DNA from: Candidatus Rokuibacteriota bacterium
GTDB lineage: Bacteria; JAUVQV01
Direction: 5' to 3'
Assembly: GCA_030609125.1 (NCBI GenBank)
Contig: JAUWCW010000014.1
Span: 1 to 17,357, forward strand
Length of the DNA stretch: 17,357 nt
How positions within the stretch are numbered: the first letter of the stretch is position 1; each line of letters opens with the position of its first letter. Below, in pieces: positions 1 through 6,847 of the stretch. Below the pieces are notes generated by a model. It was given only the letters and a program-made list of their open reading frames with translations. It had not been told where the DNA came from and made no database searches. A program made the translations under genes and the position numbers.

Positions 1-834
1 GCGGAAGGGCACCACCCAGGCGGCACGCGCCCTGCCTCCGGCGGGAACCCTGCCCCCCAGCCAGCTGTTCGGTCTGACGTAGTACAGATCGCTGGGAAAG
101 AGTTCCCCCTCCAACGCCATGCCCTCCAGGTAGCGGGAAACGCTCTTCCTCGCCAGGGCAAGCTGAGCTATTCTGGCCGCCGCCGTGCCTCCGATGATCG
201 CATCGGGAAAGGCCCCCAGGCCCAGGTAGTCGGCGGCAAGCTCAAAACGATAGAGACTCCCGGTCGACGCGTTGACGAGCAGCCTCGCCAGAGGATGAAA
301 GAAGAGAACCTCCTGTGGCTGGAGCGAGTAGCGCAGCTCGTAGTAGACGCTCTCTTTGCCTCTCACCCGGTAGCGCTCGATTCCCTCCAGGGAGAGGCCG
401 TGATTCGGGTAGAAGAGGGCCAGGTAGGCATCCCCCTTCGCCGAGACGGAGCCCATGGGGAGTATAGACTCTCCCCGCCTGCGCCGGCTGGAGTTTTCGA
501 AGTTCACATATTTTGACAGGAGCCCGCTCCAGACATCGAACGTCGCCTGATCGACGGGCCACCTCCCCCCGTCCTCGGCCGCCCGCCACCCCTCAACTTC
601 CGTGGAAAGCCGGCCGTGAGGAACGTGACGGCGGCTCATGTCATCGATTGCACCCGGGTCGAGGCCGAGACCAATCCGGACGCGGGCGACCTCCCGCAGC
701 GCCGCCTCGACGGAACCGTCGTCCGCAGCGGAGGCGAGTCCCGTACCGCAGACCAGCAGAACCGCCGCGACGACGGTGGCTAAACGCCTCCCCGCCCCGG
801 GGCGGGATGGTTCATGCTTCCGCGATTGCTTCAT
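1..834 (-). CDS. Secreted protein of unknown function (C-terminus beyond window)
   Basis: An uninterrupted minus-strand frame of 278 codons runs from an ATG at 834 off the left edge. The N-terminus looks like a Sec signal peptide: a basic stretch (Lys, Arg, His up to residue 17), a hydrophobic core at about 18-33, and an Ala-Ser-Ala site at 34-36. A Cys in the core lacks a proper lipobox, so I do not call a lipoprotein. The mature part mixes charged and aromatic residues and shows motifs such as YLALFYPNHGLSLEGIERY and YYVRPNSWLGGRVPAGG. No family is recognised. No strong ribosome binding site precedes the ATG, but a stop 11 codons upstream (868-870) limits the choice. The ferredoxin gene lies 136 bases upstream in the same direction, so co-transcription is possible. 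The coding call is firm; the function is unknown. Confidence 0.8.
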   Translation of the reverse strand, partial: MKQSRKHEPSRPGAGRRLATVVAAVLLVCGTGLASAADDGSVEAALREVARVRIGLGLDPGAIDDMSRRHVPHGRLSTEVEGWRAAEDGGRWPVDQATFDVWSGLLSKYVNFENSSRRRRGESILPMGSVSAKGDAYLALFYPNHGLSLEGIERYRVRGKESVYYELRYSLQPQEVLFFHPLARLLVNASTGSLYRFELAADYLGLGAFPDAIIGGTAAARIAQLALARKSVSRYLEGMALEGELFPSDLYYVRPNSWLGGRVPAGGRARAAWVVPFR

Positions 835-891
835 GCACAGTTTTTGATGCCGACAGAGCCGCTTCTGTTACTGCCCGGAAATAGGGAAAGG

Positions 892-922
892 GCCCTCATG
901 ACGGCTTTTCCGCCGCGAGGGC
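892..922 (-). terminator. Imperfect hairpin downstream of the ferredoxin gene
   Basis: Arms GCCCTC (892-897) and GAGGGC (917-922) pair over 6 bp. An inner ACGGC/GCCGC stem (901-905, 912-916, one G-U) continues it after a 3-base bulge. The hairpin lies about 50 bases past the ferredoxin stop. It lacks a run of T, so it is a weak terminator candidate and could instead be a processing or mRNA-end structure. Confidence 0.3.
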
Positions 923-970
923 TCCCTGAATCTGCGTTTCGGTGCCGCACGATGCGGCGGCGGACGAGGG

Positions 971-1171
971 CTAGTCCTCCACCTCGAACTTGATGATCTC
1001 CACGGGGCAGTTGTCGGCTGCTTCCCTGATGCAGTCATCGTTGGCCTCGAAATCAGCGCCTTCCATGATGGTCGTCGTCTCTTCACCCATGCTGAAAACT
1101 TCGGGGCACAGGTCCTCGCAGACGCCGCAGATCGTACACTCGTCTTCGACCCAAACTTTCGTAATTGCCAT
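971..1171 (-). CDS. Single-cluster [4Fe-4S] ferredoxin, Desulfovibrio gigas type
   Basis: This 66-residue acidic protein is a small soluble electron carrier. The cysteines are C12, C15, C18 and C22 (CTICGVCEDLCP), then C47 and C55 (followed by Pro). In D. gigas ferredoxin, which has the same spacing, the first three cysteines and the last one bind one cluster, while the fourth and fifth can form a disulfide. By analogy C12, C15, C18 and C55 are ligands and C22/C47 the possible disulfide; that pair also allows exchange between 3Fe and 4Fe forms in the relative. The C-terminal half has no second CxxCxxC, which excludes the 2[4Fe-4S] clostridial type. A good Shine-Dalgarno (AGGAGT) precedes the ATG at 1171. 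It is divergent from the MoxR operon. The redox partner is not visible here. Confidence 0.95.
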   Translation of the reverse strand: MAITKVWVEDECTICGVCEDLCPEVFSMGEETTTIMEGADFEANDDCIREAADNCPVEIIKFEVED

Positions 1172-1256
1172 CTTCCCACTCCTTCCTGAAGGTCATTTGC
1201 GCGGGCCGGAACACCGCCGGGGCTCTCCCGGGCGATTCCCGACAACACAGCCGCGT

Positions 1257-1285
1257 AACATACCCGATCATTTCGATAATTTCAA
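1257..1285 (-). promoter_or_regulatory. Sigma-70-like promoter of the ferredoxin gene
   Basis: Read on the minus strand, TTGAAA (1280-1285) is followed by exactly 17 bases and then TATGTT (1257-1262). Initiation near 1250 would give a leader of about 80 bases. The -35 box overlaps a perfect 12-base palindrome (AAGAATATTCTT, 1284-1295), which could be an operator. Confidence 0.55.
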
Positions 1286-1353
1286 GAATATTCTTCTCCG
1301 CCTTCCCCGATCCTGTCCGGGGGGAGGATGAGAAGACCTCTCGCCGGCCCCGC

Positions 1354-1382
1354 TTGACGGAAGGGAGGGCGGGTCCTACCAT
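1354..1382 (+). promoter_or_regulatory. Possible promoter of the MoxR operon
   Basis: TTGACG (1354-1359), a 17-base spacer and TACCAT (1377-1382) make a moderate sigma-70 match. Initiation would fall at about 1389-1390, on the chosen ATG itself, which would make the message leaderless. The spacer is very G-rich, so this is tentative. Confidence 0.3.
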
Positions 1383-1389
1383 TCACGTT

Positions 1390-2316
1390 ATGGAAGAGTC
1401 AAGGCACCGGCTGCGCGACATTCTGGAGGCGGCCAACAGTGTCGTCCTCGGCAAGGAACAGGTGGTCCGCCTCGCCGTCTCCTGTCTCCTGGCCCGAGGC
1501 CACCTGCTCCTCGAGGACCTGCCGGGGGTCGGCAAGACGACTCTCGCCCTGGCCCTGGCGAAGATCCTCGGCCTGCTGTTCGGCCGCATCCAGTTCACTT
1601 CGGATCTTCTGCCGGCGGACATTCTCGGCGTTTCAGTCCTCGATCCCAAAAAAGGGACTCTGAGCTTCCGGCCCGGCCCCATCTTCCACCAGATCGTCCT
1701 CGCCGACGAGATCAACCGCGCCACCCCGAAAACCCAGAGTGCGCTTCTCGAGGCCATGGCTGAGGGCCAGGTCTCCACCGAGGGGCAGACCCACGCCCTC
1801 CCCCGGCCCTTCTTCGTCATCGCCACGCAGAACCCCGTCGAGCACTACGGCACCTTTCCCCTTCCCGAATCGCAGATGGACCGCTTCATGATGGTCATCA
1901 ACATGGGCTACCCGAACCGCGACGCCGAGAGAGGCCTTCTGGAGAGCCTCGACATCCGGCGCCGCATCGACCGGCTATCGCCCCTGACGGGGTCGGAGGA
2001 GCTGCTGCGAATCCAGGACCATGTGGAGAGCGTCCGGGTGGCGCCGTCACTGCTGGAGTACGTCCTGGACTTTGCCGACTCTTCCCGCACCTCGGACCGG
2101 CTCCTGGCGGGCATCTCCCCCCGGGGGTCGGAGTCGTGGGTCAAGGCGGCCAAGGCGCTTGCCTTCCTGTCGGGTCGGGACTACTGCGTCCCCGAGGACC
2201 TGCAGGCCGTGGCAGAGGTGGTCCTCTCCCACCGCATTCTTCCCTCCGCCGAATTCGAAAAGGTCGAGCGAAGCTCCCTTGTGAGAGAGATCCTCAGGGG
2301 CGTGCCCGTGCGGTGA
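1390..2316 (+). CDS. MoxR-family AAA+ ATPase
   Basis: This 308-residue AAA+ ATPase of the MoxR family is thought to act as a chaperone-like remodelling factor for partner proteins encoded beside it. Visible motifs are Walker A (EDLPGVGKTT, Lys49), Walker B (LADEINRA, Asp106-Glu107), sensor 1 (ATQNP, Asn148) and the arginine-finger region (PESQMDRF, Arg165). A C-terminal lid domain follows with the family motif ISPRGSESWVKAAKALA. Length is normal for the family (about 300-330). The frame is open further upstream, but homology begins at this ATG. No Shine-Dalgarno lies at a useful distance; a G-rich tract ends about 19 bases away. The stop overlaps the start of the DUF58 gene. The MoxR-DUF58-transglutaminase order is very common and suggests the three work together at the membrane. 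The natural substrate is unknown. Confidence 0.93.
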   Translation: MEESRHRLRDILEAANSVVLGKEQVVRLAVSCLLARGHLLLEDLPGVGKTTLALALAKILGLLFGRIQFTSDLLPADILGVSVLDPKKGTLSFRPGPIFHQIVLADEINRATPKTQSALLEAMAEGQVSTEGQTHALPRPFFVIATQNPVEHYGTFPLPESQMDRFMMVINMGYPNRDAERGLLESLDIRRRIDRLSPLTGSEELLRIQDHVESVRVAPSLLEYVLDFADSSRTSDRLLAGISPRGSESWVKAAKALAFLSGRDYCVPEDLQAVAEVVLSHRILPSAEFEKVERSSLVREILRGVPVR

Positions 2317-3245
2317 GAAAGAAGCTCCGGTTCCGCAAGATCCACCTCCGGGTGAGCCGCGCCGGGGCCCTTTTCATCGCCTTCACTCTCACCACCGGGG
2401 TCGTCGCCGTCAACTCCGGCAACAACCTTCTTTTCATCCTCGTTGCCGCCCTTCTCTCGCTCCTCTCTCTCTCGGGAATCCTGGCCTACCTCAACATTCA
2501 CGGCCTCGATGTATCCCTGCGCGCCCCCGGCGAGGTCTTCGCCGGCCGCCCTGTGACAGTGCGGCTCGAGCTCACCAACCGCAAGGGGCGGCTCCCCTCC
2601 TTTCTCCTCACCTGCGAGGGGGACCGGGGGGGAGAGGTAATCACCGAGCTTCGGCCGAACGAGACGATGAGCCTCAAGGTGAGAACGACATTCTCCCGCC
2701 GGGGGCGGCAGCCCTTGGAGGAGATGGTTCTCACGTCGGAATTCCCCTTCGGGCTCGTCCGCCGGGGCGGCTCGTTCTCACCCGACTCGACCTGCATCGT
2801 CTACCCCGAGCCGAAGCCCGTGACGTGGGAGTTCGTCGAGGAGGCGGAGCGCGAGGGCGAGGACCTCTCGTCGCCCCTGGCGGGAGTCGGCGGCGACTAC
2901 CGGGGGCAGAGGGATTACGTCCCCGGCGACAGCCTCTCCCGAGTGCAGTGGAAGGGGTGGCTCCGCCACCGACGCCTGATGACGAAGGAGTTCGAATCCG
3001 AGGGCGCATCACCGGTGGTCTTCTCCTACGCCTCGGTCCCTGGTCCCGGCAGGGAGGAGAGGCTCAGCCAGCTCTCGTGGCTGGTGAAGACCGCCTTCCG
3101 GCGCGGCAGAGCGGTGGGACTCGTGCTCCCGGACAGAACCTTTCCGCCCGCGGCGGGAACACTTCACCGCACGGCCGTTCTGACGGCCCTCGCCCTCTTC
3201 GGAGCAGACGATGCAGACGCGAAGAATCAGCCTCTTCTTCAGTAG
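2313..3245 (+). CDS. DUF58-domain membrane protein
   Basis: This 310-residue protein is the usual partner of MoxR ATPases. It has two N-terminal membrane helices (about 17-34 and 38-60), a beta-rich middle part with SFLLTCEGDRGGEV, and the DUF58 signature at 196-226: Y-R-G-Q-R-D-Y-V-P-G-D-x4-V-x-W-K, then a KEFE. The start is taken as GTG at 2313, where GTGA overlaps the MoxR stop by four bases, the classic layout for coupled translation. An in-frame extension upstream would lie inside moxR and has no family similarity. The fold of the C-terminal part is related to von Willebrand A-like domains, but no complete MIDAS is obvious. The molecular role is unknown in general; a link to envelope processes is inferred from its neighbours. 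Confidence 0.9.
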   Translation: MRKKLRFRKIHLRVSRAGALFIAFTLTTGVVAVNSGNNLLFILVAALLSLLSLSGILAYLNIHGLDVSLRAPGEVFAGRPVTVRLELTNRKGRLPSFLLTCEGDRGGEVITELRPNETMSLKVRTTFSRRGRQPLEEMVLTSEFPFGLVRRGGSFSPDSTCIVYPEPKPVTWEFVEEAEREGEDLSSPLAGVGGDYRGQRDYVPGDSLSRVQWKGWLRHRRLMTKEFESEGASPVVFSYASVPGPGREERLSQLSWLVKTAFRRGRAVGLVLPDRTFPPAAGTLHRTAVLTALALFGADDADAKNQPLLQ

Positions 3246-5175
3246 CGCCCTGGCCCTGACGGGGGCGGCGGCGGTCGCCTTCTCGCCCATACCCGCCGCG
3301 TACGGGGTCCTGATCGTTCTCGCCGCTCTCTGCGGCCTCGTCTGGGACCTGAGAGACGGGCATTTCCTGCCACGGATGTTTCTCACCCTTCTCGGTCTGG
3401 GCGGTTTTCTCTTCACCCTCCTCCCCTTCAGGAGGGAAACCCTGGCGGAACAGTCCCTGGCGGCGCTGACGGTCCTGCTTGCCGTGAAGCTTCTTGAGCG
3501 AAAGGCGAGACGCGACCACCTGCAGATACTCGCCCTGTCGGCTATCATCACCGTCGGCGCCGGATCGCTCGCGCCGGAGCTTGTCTTCGGGAGCCTCATC
3601 CTGCTCGTCTGTGTTCTGGGGACTTTCTTCCTGGTCTGGCTTCCCTTCTCCGAGAACTGGAACCCCGCGGGAGAGACCCCCGGGCTGCTGGGCCGCCTGG
3701 CGGGCATCAGCCTGGGGATGATCATCCTTGCCTTTCCCCTGGCGTTCGCCCTCTTCATCGTCCTGCCCAGGTCGGTCAATCCCTTCTGGGGAGGCCTGAC
3801 CACGTCACAGAGGCAGGTGAGCGGATTCTCCGAGGAGATTTCCCTCGGAGAGGTGGGCAAGCTCGCCGTCAGCCGGGATGTCGCCTTCCGCGCCGAGATG
3901 GTCGATCCCGCAGCCCCCCTGCCGGGGATCCCTTACTGGCGGGGTGTCGTCATGGAACAGACGGACGGGCGCGGCTGGTCGTCGGTTCGGGAATCGGTCT
4001 CCATGCGGAAGTTTCCCACCACCGATGTCGTCCGCGTCACCTACTACGTCGAGCCCCACGGCGGGCACCAGCTCTTTCTCCTCGAACAGGCCTCGGCAGC
4101 CTTCATAGGGCTTCGTCCCCACCCGCTCTCGAAGGGGCGCACCCTCCGCCTCCGCCGGCCCCTCTACCGCAGAATCCGCTACCAGGGGCTCTCGCGCCCC
4201 CTGCCTTCGCGTCCGGCCGGGCTCTCCGCCGAGGAGCGCCGGCGCAACCTGGAACTGCCTTCGGACTTCTCGCCCCGGATCCGGGAACTGGCCCTCGAGG
4301 TGGCGGGGGGAGCGGCAAACGCCCGGGAGGTGGCAGACAGGATGCTCGCCTTTTTCGCGACCCGCTTCACGTACACCCTGGACGTCCCGCCCGTGGGTGG
4401 AAATCCCCTGGAGGCGTTTCTCTTTCAGCACCGCTCCGGCTACTGCGAGTACTTCGCCTCCGCCATGGCCGTCATGCTTCGTTCGGCGGATATTCCCTCC
4501 CGGCTCGTGGCCGGTTACCTCGGCGGGGAATACAATGCGAACGGAAACTACTACCTCGTCACGCAGGCGGCGGCCCACACGTGGGTCGAGGCCCGGATCG
4601 GAGAGGAGGGCTGGCGGCGCCTCGACCCAACGCCGGCGGCGAGCGAACTGGGCGGCACCATCGCCTCCCGCGACGCGGGGCGGACAGTCCTCTGGCTGGA
4701 CTCACTCAGAATGAAGTGGAACAGCTGGGTCGTTCAGTACGATGCGGCGGTCCAGGTGGGGATCGTGCGCAAGGGCGCCCGCACCCTCTCCCGGGCGCGG
4801 CTCCCGCACCCCTCCCGGGGAGGCGTGGTCCGGTTCGCCCTCGGGGCCGTTTGTGCGACGGCGATTGTTATCTGGTGGCGCAGGAGAAGGCCCGGCGCCG
4901 TTGATGCGCTGCAGGAGCGCTACGGCAGGTTCAACCGCCTCATGGCCCGCCGCGACATCGAGCGGGAGCCTCACGAGGGCCCGCTCGCCTTCGGGGCCCG
5001 CGTCGCCGCCCTGTGGCCGGAGGCGGGGCCGGACGCAGGGAAGTTCGCCGCCGGCTACGCCAGGCTGCGCTACGGCACGGTGAAGACGGATCCCGGGGAC
5101 CTGGCGGAACTGGACGAAATACTCTCTCGCCTGCGGGGGCTGGCAAGGGGCGGGCATAGACCTGCCCCTCGATAA
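3211..5175 (+). CDS. TgpA-like membrane transglutaminase (DUF3488 / Tgase core / DUF4129)
   Basis: This 654-residue integral membrane enzyme has about six hydrophobic segments in residues 1-190 (DUF3488/TgpA N-terminal region), then a periplasmic transglutaminase-like core. The catalytic triad is visible: Cys412 in SGYCEYFASAMAVML, His456 in AAHTWVEA and Asp472 in WRRLDPTPA. A further membrane helix (about residues 545-562) is followed by a cytoplasmic DUF4129-like tail with GPLAFGARVAALWP and a YARLRYGT end. Pseudomonas TgpA is the best-studied relative, an essential protein whose in vivo substrate is unclear. The start at 3211 has a GGAG eight bases upstream and overlaps the DUF58 gene by 35 bases, so the three genes form one operon. 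The stop lies three bases before a strong hairpin. Domain order and length are normal. Confidence 0.93.
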   Translation: MQTRRISLFFSSALALTGAAAVAFSPIPAAYGVLIVLAALCGLVWDLRDGHFLPRMFLTLLGLGGFLFTLLPFRRETLAEQSLAALTVLLAVKLLERKARRDHLQILALSAIITVGAGSLAPELVFGSLILLVCVLGTFFLVWLPFSENWNPAGETPGLLGRLAGISLGMIILAFPLAFALFIVLPRSVNPFWGGLTTSQRQVSGFSEEISLGEVGKLAVSRDVAFRAEMVDPAAPLPGIPYWRGVVMEQTDGRGWSSVRESVSMRKFPTTDVVRVTYYVEPHGGHQLFLLEQASAAFIGLRPHPLSKGRTLRLRRPLYRRIRYQGLSRPLPSRPAGLSAEERRRNLELPSDFSPRIRELALEVAGGAANAREVADRMLAFFATRFTYTLDVPPVGGNPLEAFLFQHRSGYCEYFASAMAVMLRSADIPSRLVAGYLGGEYNANGNYYLVTQAAAHTWVEARIGEEGWRRLDPTPAASELGGTIASRDAGRTVLWLDSLRMKWNSWVVQYDAAVQVGIVRKGARTLSRARLPHPSRGGVVRFALGAVCATAIVIWWRRRRPGAVDALQERYGRFNRLMARRDIEREPHEGPLAFGARVAALWPEAGPDAGKFAAGYARLRYGTVKTDPGDLAELDEILSRLRGLARGGHRPAPR

Positions 5176-5177
5176 AA

Positions 5178-5207
5178 AGGGGAGGGCGGGATTTCCCGCC
5201 CTCCCCT
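5178..5207. terminator. Bidirectional rho-independent terminator
   Basis: Arms GGGGAGGGCGGG (5179-5190) and CCCGCCCTCCCC (5195-5206) are perfect over 12 bp around an ATTT loop, and an outer A-T pair makes 13. On the minus strand the stem is followed by TTTTTAT, an ideal terminator for the cytochrome gene, whose stop is about 22 bases away. On the plus strand it directly follows the transglutaminase stop but has only a weak T-tract, so it probably acts less well in that direction. Confidence 0.9.
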
Positions 5208-5228
5208 CTGCTGTTGCTCGTTCCGTGC

Positions 5229-6353
5229 TTACTTCCAGTTGGCCTCGATGCCGCAGAGGATCGACTTGCCGTCGTAACCTTCGTCCTTGTGGCAGGCCCA
5301 GCAGACCGAGGTGGGCTCACCGACGATCTTCCTGTTCTGGATGTCGTAGAGCTGCACCCAGCCGTCGATGATCTTCTCTTCCGTGTTGATCTCCGGGTTG
5401 GACGCCCTGAGGGTCAGCAGCGCGTACTTGCTGTCGGGCGTCGGAATGGCGTCGTGGTTGTCGCCGGCCTGGCGATTTTCCTTGGCCACCAGCTTCAGGG
5501 TCTCGGCGTCGATCAGGAGCATCATGTCCGCCGCCGACTGCAGGATGTACTTGCCGTCGGGGGTGTAGTACATGCGGAAGGCGGTGCTCTTGCCGGGGTT
5601 TCCGCCCTTGATGACGCTCGACTGCAGGACCTTCGCCTCGCCCTTTTCGAGGGCCGCCATGTCGAGGACATAGAGCGCAAACTCACCGGTGACGCTCCAG
5701 CCTTCCTTGGTCGGGCCCTCCGACGGGGACTTGGCGAGGATCACGAACAGTCCCTTGCCGTCGGGGGTGTTGATGCCGTGGATGAACTTGTACTTCTTGT
5801 CGGGGTGGAACGCCGACACCATCACCCGCTCCTTGAGCTCCATCGTCTTCTTGTCGATGATGTCGATGTAGCCTTCGTGGGCCATGGAAATCGGTAGGTA
5901 GTACTTCTCGCTCTGGCCGGAGCCGCAGTAGTTGGCGCCCGCCCACGTCGCCTGCTCGGGCAGGGACAGGGTCTTGTCGATCAGGACCTTGCCGCTCTTC
6001 AAGTCGGATTTGCCGACGTGGAGCTGGTTGTTGGCAGCTTTGTCCTTCTTGTAGGTGGACCAGTACATGGTGTTGCGATCGTTTGTGTCAATCCGGGGAT
6101 CGTGAGTGGGATGGCTGGCAGCTTCTCCGATATCGATCCGGTCGATGGAAGTGATCTGAATCGGCTTCTTCGCCGAGGGGTCGATGCCGACCTCGACAAC
6201 AGCGAAGTGGCCGCCCATGCCCGCGACATACAGTGTCCCCGTGTACTGATGCTTCGCGGTAACCGGCGCGGGGCTGAAAAGGAGCATGCCCATCGCTACC
6301 ACCGCAACCGCCATACCCATGAACATGAAAACCTTCGTTGCCTTTTTCGTCAT
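5229..6353 (-). CDS. Secreted beta-propeller with one c-type heme site
   Basis: This 374-residue exported protein has a clear signal peptide: MTKKATK, then a hydrophobic core, with a likely cut after Val-Thr-Ala at 31-33. The mature part is built of repeated strand motifs typical of YVTN/WD-like propellers, such as TLYVAGMGG, HGINTPDGKGLFVIL, MYYTPDGKYILQS and AIPTPDSKYALLTL. Near the C-terminus a single CxxCH (Cys351-Trp-Ala-Cys354-His355) should bind one heme c covalently. Extra cysteines lie in NYCGSG and ILCG. A periplasmic or outer-surface electron-transfer or sensing role follows from this, but the substrate is not recognisable. Propeller proteins of the nitrite reductase cd1/NirF type are a distant structural analogy only. 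A good Shine-Dalgarno (GGGAG) precedes the ATG. It is monocistronic, with its own promoter-like sequence and terminator. Confidence 0.85.
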   Translation of the reverse strand: MTKKATKVFMFMGMAVAVVAMGMLLFSPAPVTAKHQYTGTLYVAGMGGHFAVVEVGIDPSAKKPIQITSIDRIDIGEAASHPTHDPRIDTNDRNTMYWSTYKKDKAANNQLHVGKSDLKSGKVLIDKTLSLPEQATWAGANYCGSGQSEKYYLPISMAHEGYIDIIDKKTMELKERVMVSAFHPDKKYKFIHGINTPDGKGLFVILAKSPSEGPTKEGWSVTGEFALYVLDMAALEKGEAKVLQSSVIKGGNPGKSTAFRMYYTPDGKYILQSAADMMLLIDAETLKLVAKENRQAGDNHDAIPTPDSKYALLTLRASNPEINTEEKIIDGWVQLYDIQNRKIVGEPTSVCWACHKDEGYDGKSILCGIEANWK

Positions 6354-6407
6354 TCTTTTCTCCCTTGTGATGTGTCCGTTATCGGGCAGAACTTTCGGCC
6401 TTTCTGT

Positions 6408-6426
6408 CCGCCTTCACGAAAGGCGG
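6408..6426 (-). promoter_or_regulatory. Hairpin in the cytochrome mRNA leader
   Basis: CCGCCTT (6408-6414) and AAGGCGG (6420-6426) form a perfect 7-bp stem with a 5-base loop. It lies about 55 bases upstream of the cytochrome ATG and inside its predicted leader of about 145 bases. No T-run follows, so it is not a plain terminator; an mRNA-stabilising or regulatory role is possible. Confidence 0.4.
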
Positions 6427-6504
6427 ATGCTCCTCCTTCACCTCACCTCCTTTTCTCCTTTCGGCCAATTCATTATTATTCCGGCAGACATTAACTTAAG
6501 CGAT

Positions 6505-6533
6505 ACGATAGGGCTTATATAATCTCATGTCAA
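6505..6533 (-). promoter_or_regulatory. Sigma-70-like promoter of the cytochrome gene
   Basis: On the minus strand a consensus TTGACA (6528-6533), a 17-base spacer and TATCGT (6505-6510) are present, with A+T-rich flanks. Initiation would be near 6498, leaving a leader of about 145 bases. Confidence 0.6.
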
Positions 6534-6773
6534 CTATTTTTTACCTTTGCGCTAAGATTCACGAACGCCCCTTCCTTACTCCTTGAAAATGAAAAAGAAA
6601 AACTTCTATCCCGGTACTCCTCAGCGGGACGACAAGTTCGGGGGCCGCCGCCTTTGAAATTGTTGAGTTGAATCCCCAGGATAAAAATATTGCAGCGCCT
6701 TGACGCGGCCGAAACCACACCTTTTTCATTTCTTCCCTGACTCTCAGCCCATCCGGAATGACGGACTTTTCGC

Positions 6774-6802
6774 TTGCCCCCTCACAGGGTCTTTTATACA
6801 AT
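6774..6802 (+). promoter_or_regulatory. Sigma-70-like promoter of the purine genes
   Basis: TTGCCC (6774-6779), 17 bases and TACAAT (6797-6802) precede purH, with initiation near 6809 and a leader of about 40 bases. A 9-bp inverted repeat (6755-6763 and 6825-6833) brackets the promoter and could be an operator pair. Confidence 0.55.
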
Positions 6803-6847
6803 GGCGGTTCCCGACACAGAAACACGTCATTCCAGCAAGGAGCCGAC

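Larger units (their letters stand above)
6354..6847. other. 494-base divergent intergenic region, cytochrome / purH
   Basis: The centre (about 6465-6730) is much more A+T-rich than its surroundings. The left side carries the cytochrome promoter and leader; the right side carries the purH promoter, close to its start. Short frames here show no signal peptide, motif or ribosome binding site, and no tRNA or known riboswitch is recognised. An A-rich stretch near 6586-6603 is unexplained. Confidence 0.6.

Noticed and set aside
808-834. Lipoprotein signal for the left-edge secreted protein
   Set aside because: The core Cys is preceded by Leu-Leu-Val rather than a lipobox, and a good Ala-Ser-Ala cut site follows.
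1165-1389. In-frame N-terminal extension of the MoxR ATPase
   Set aside because: It would overlap the ferredoxin start and promoter and has no similarity to the family N-terminus.
2136-2312. In-frame extension of the DUF58 protein inside moxR
   Set aside because: The GTG overlapping the moxR stop fits the family start and operon layout.
5214-5897. Plus-strand open frame of 227 codons opposite the cytochrome gene
   Set aside because: It is antisense to a gene with signal peptide, heme motif, ribosome binding site and terminator, and runs through that terminator's flank.
6586-6603. A-rich tract considered as the T-run of a minus-strand terminator
   Set aside because: No stable GC stem adjoins it and no gene ends there.
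6758-6847. In-frame 30-codon extension of PurH
   Set aside because: It spans the predicted promoter, while the inner ATG has an AAGGAG and starts the family alignment.
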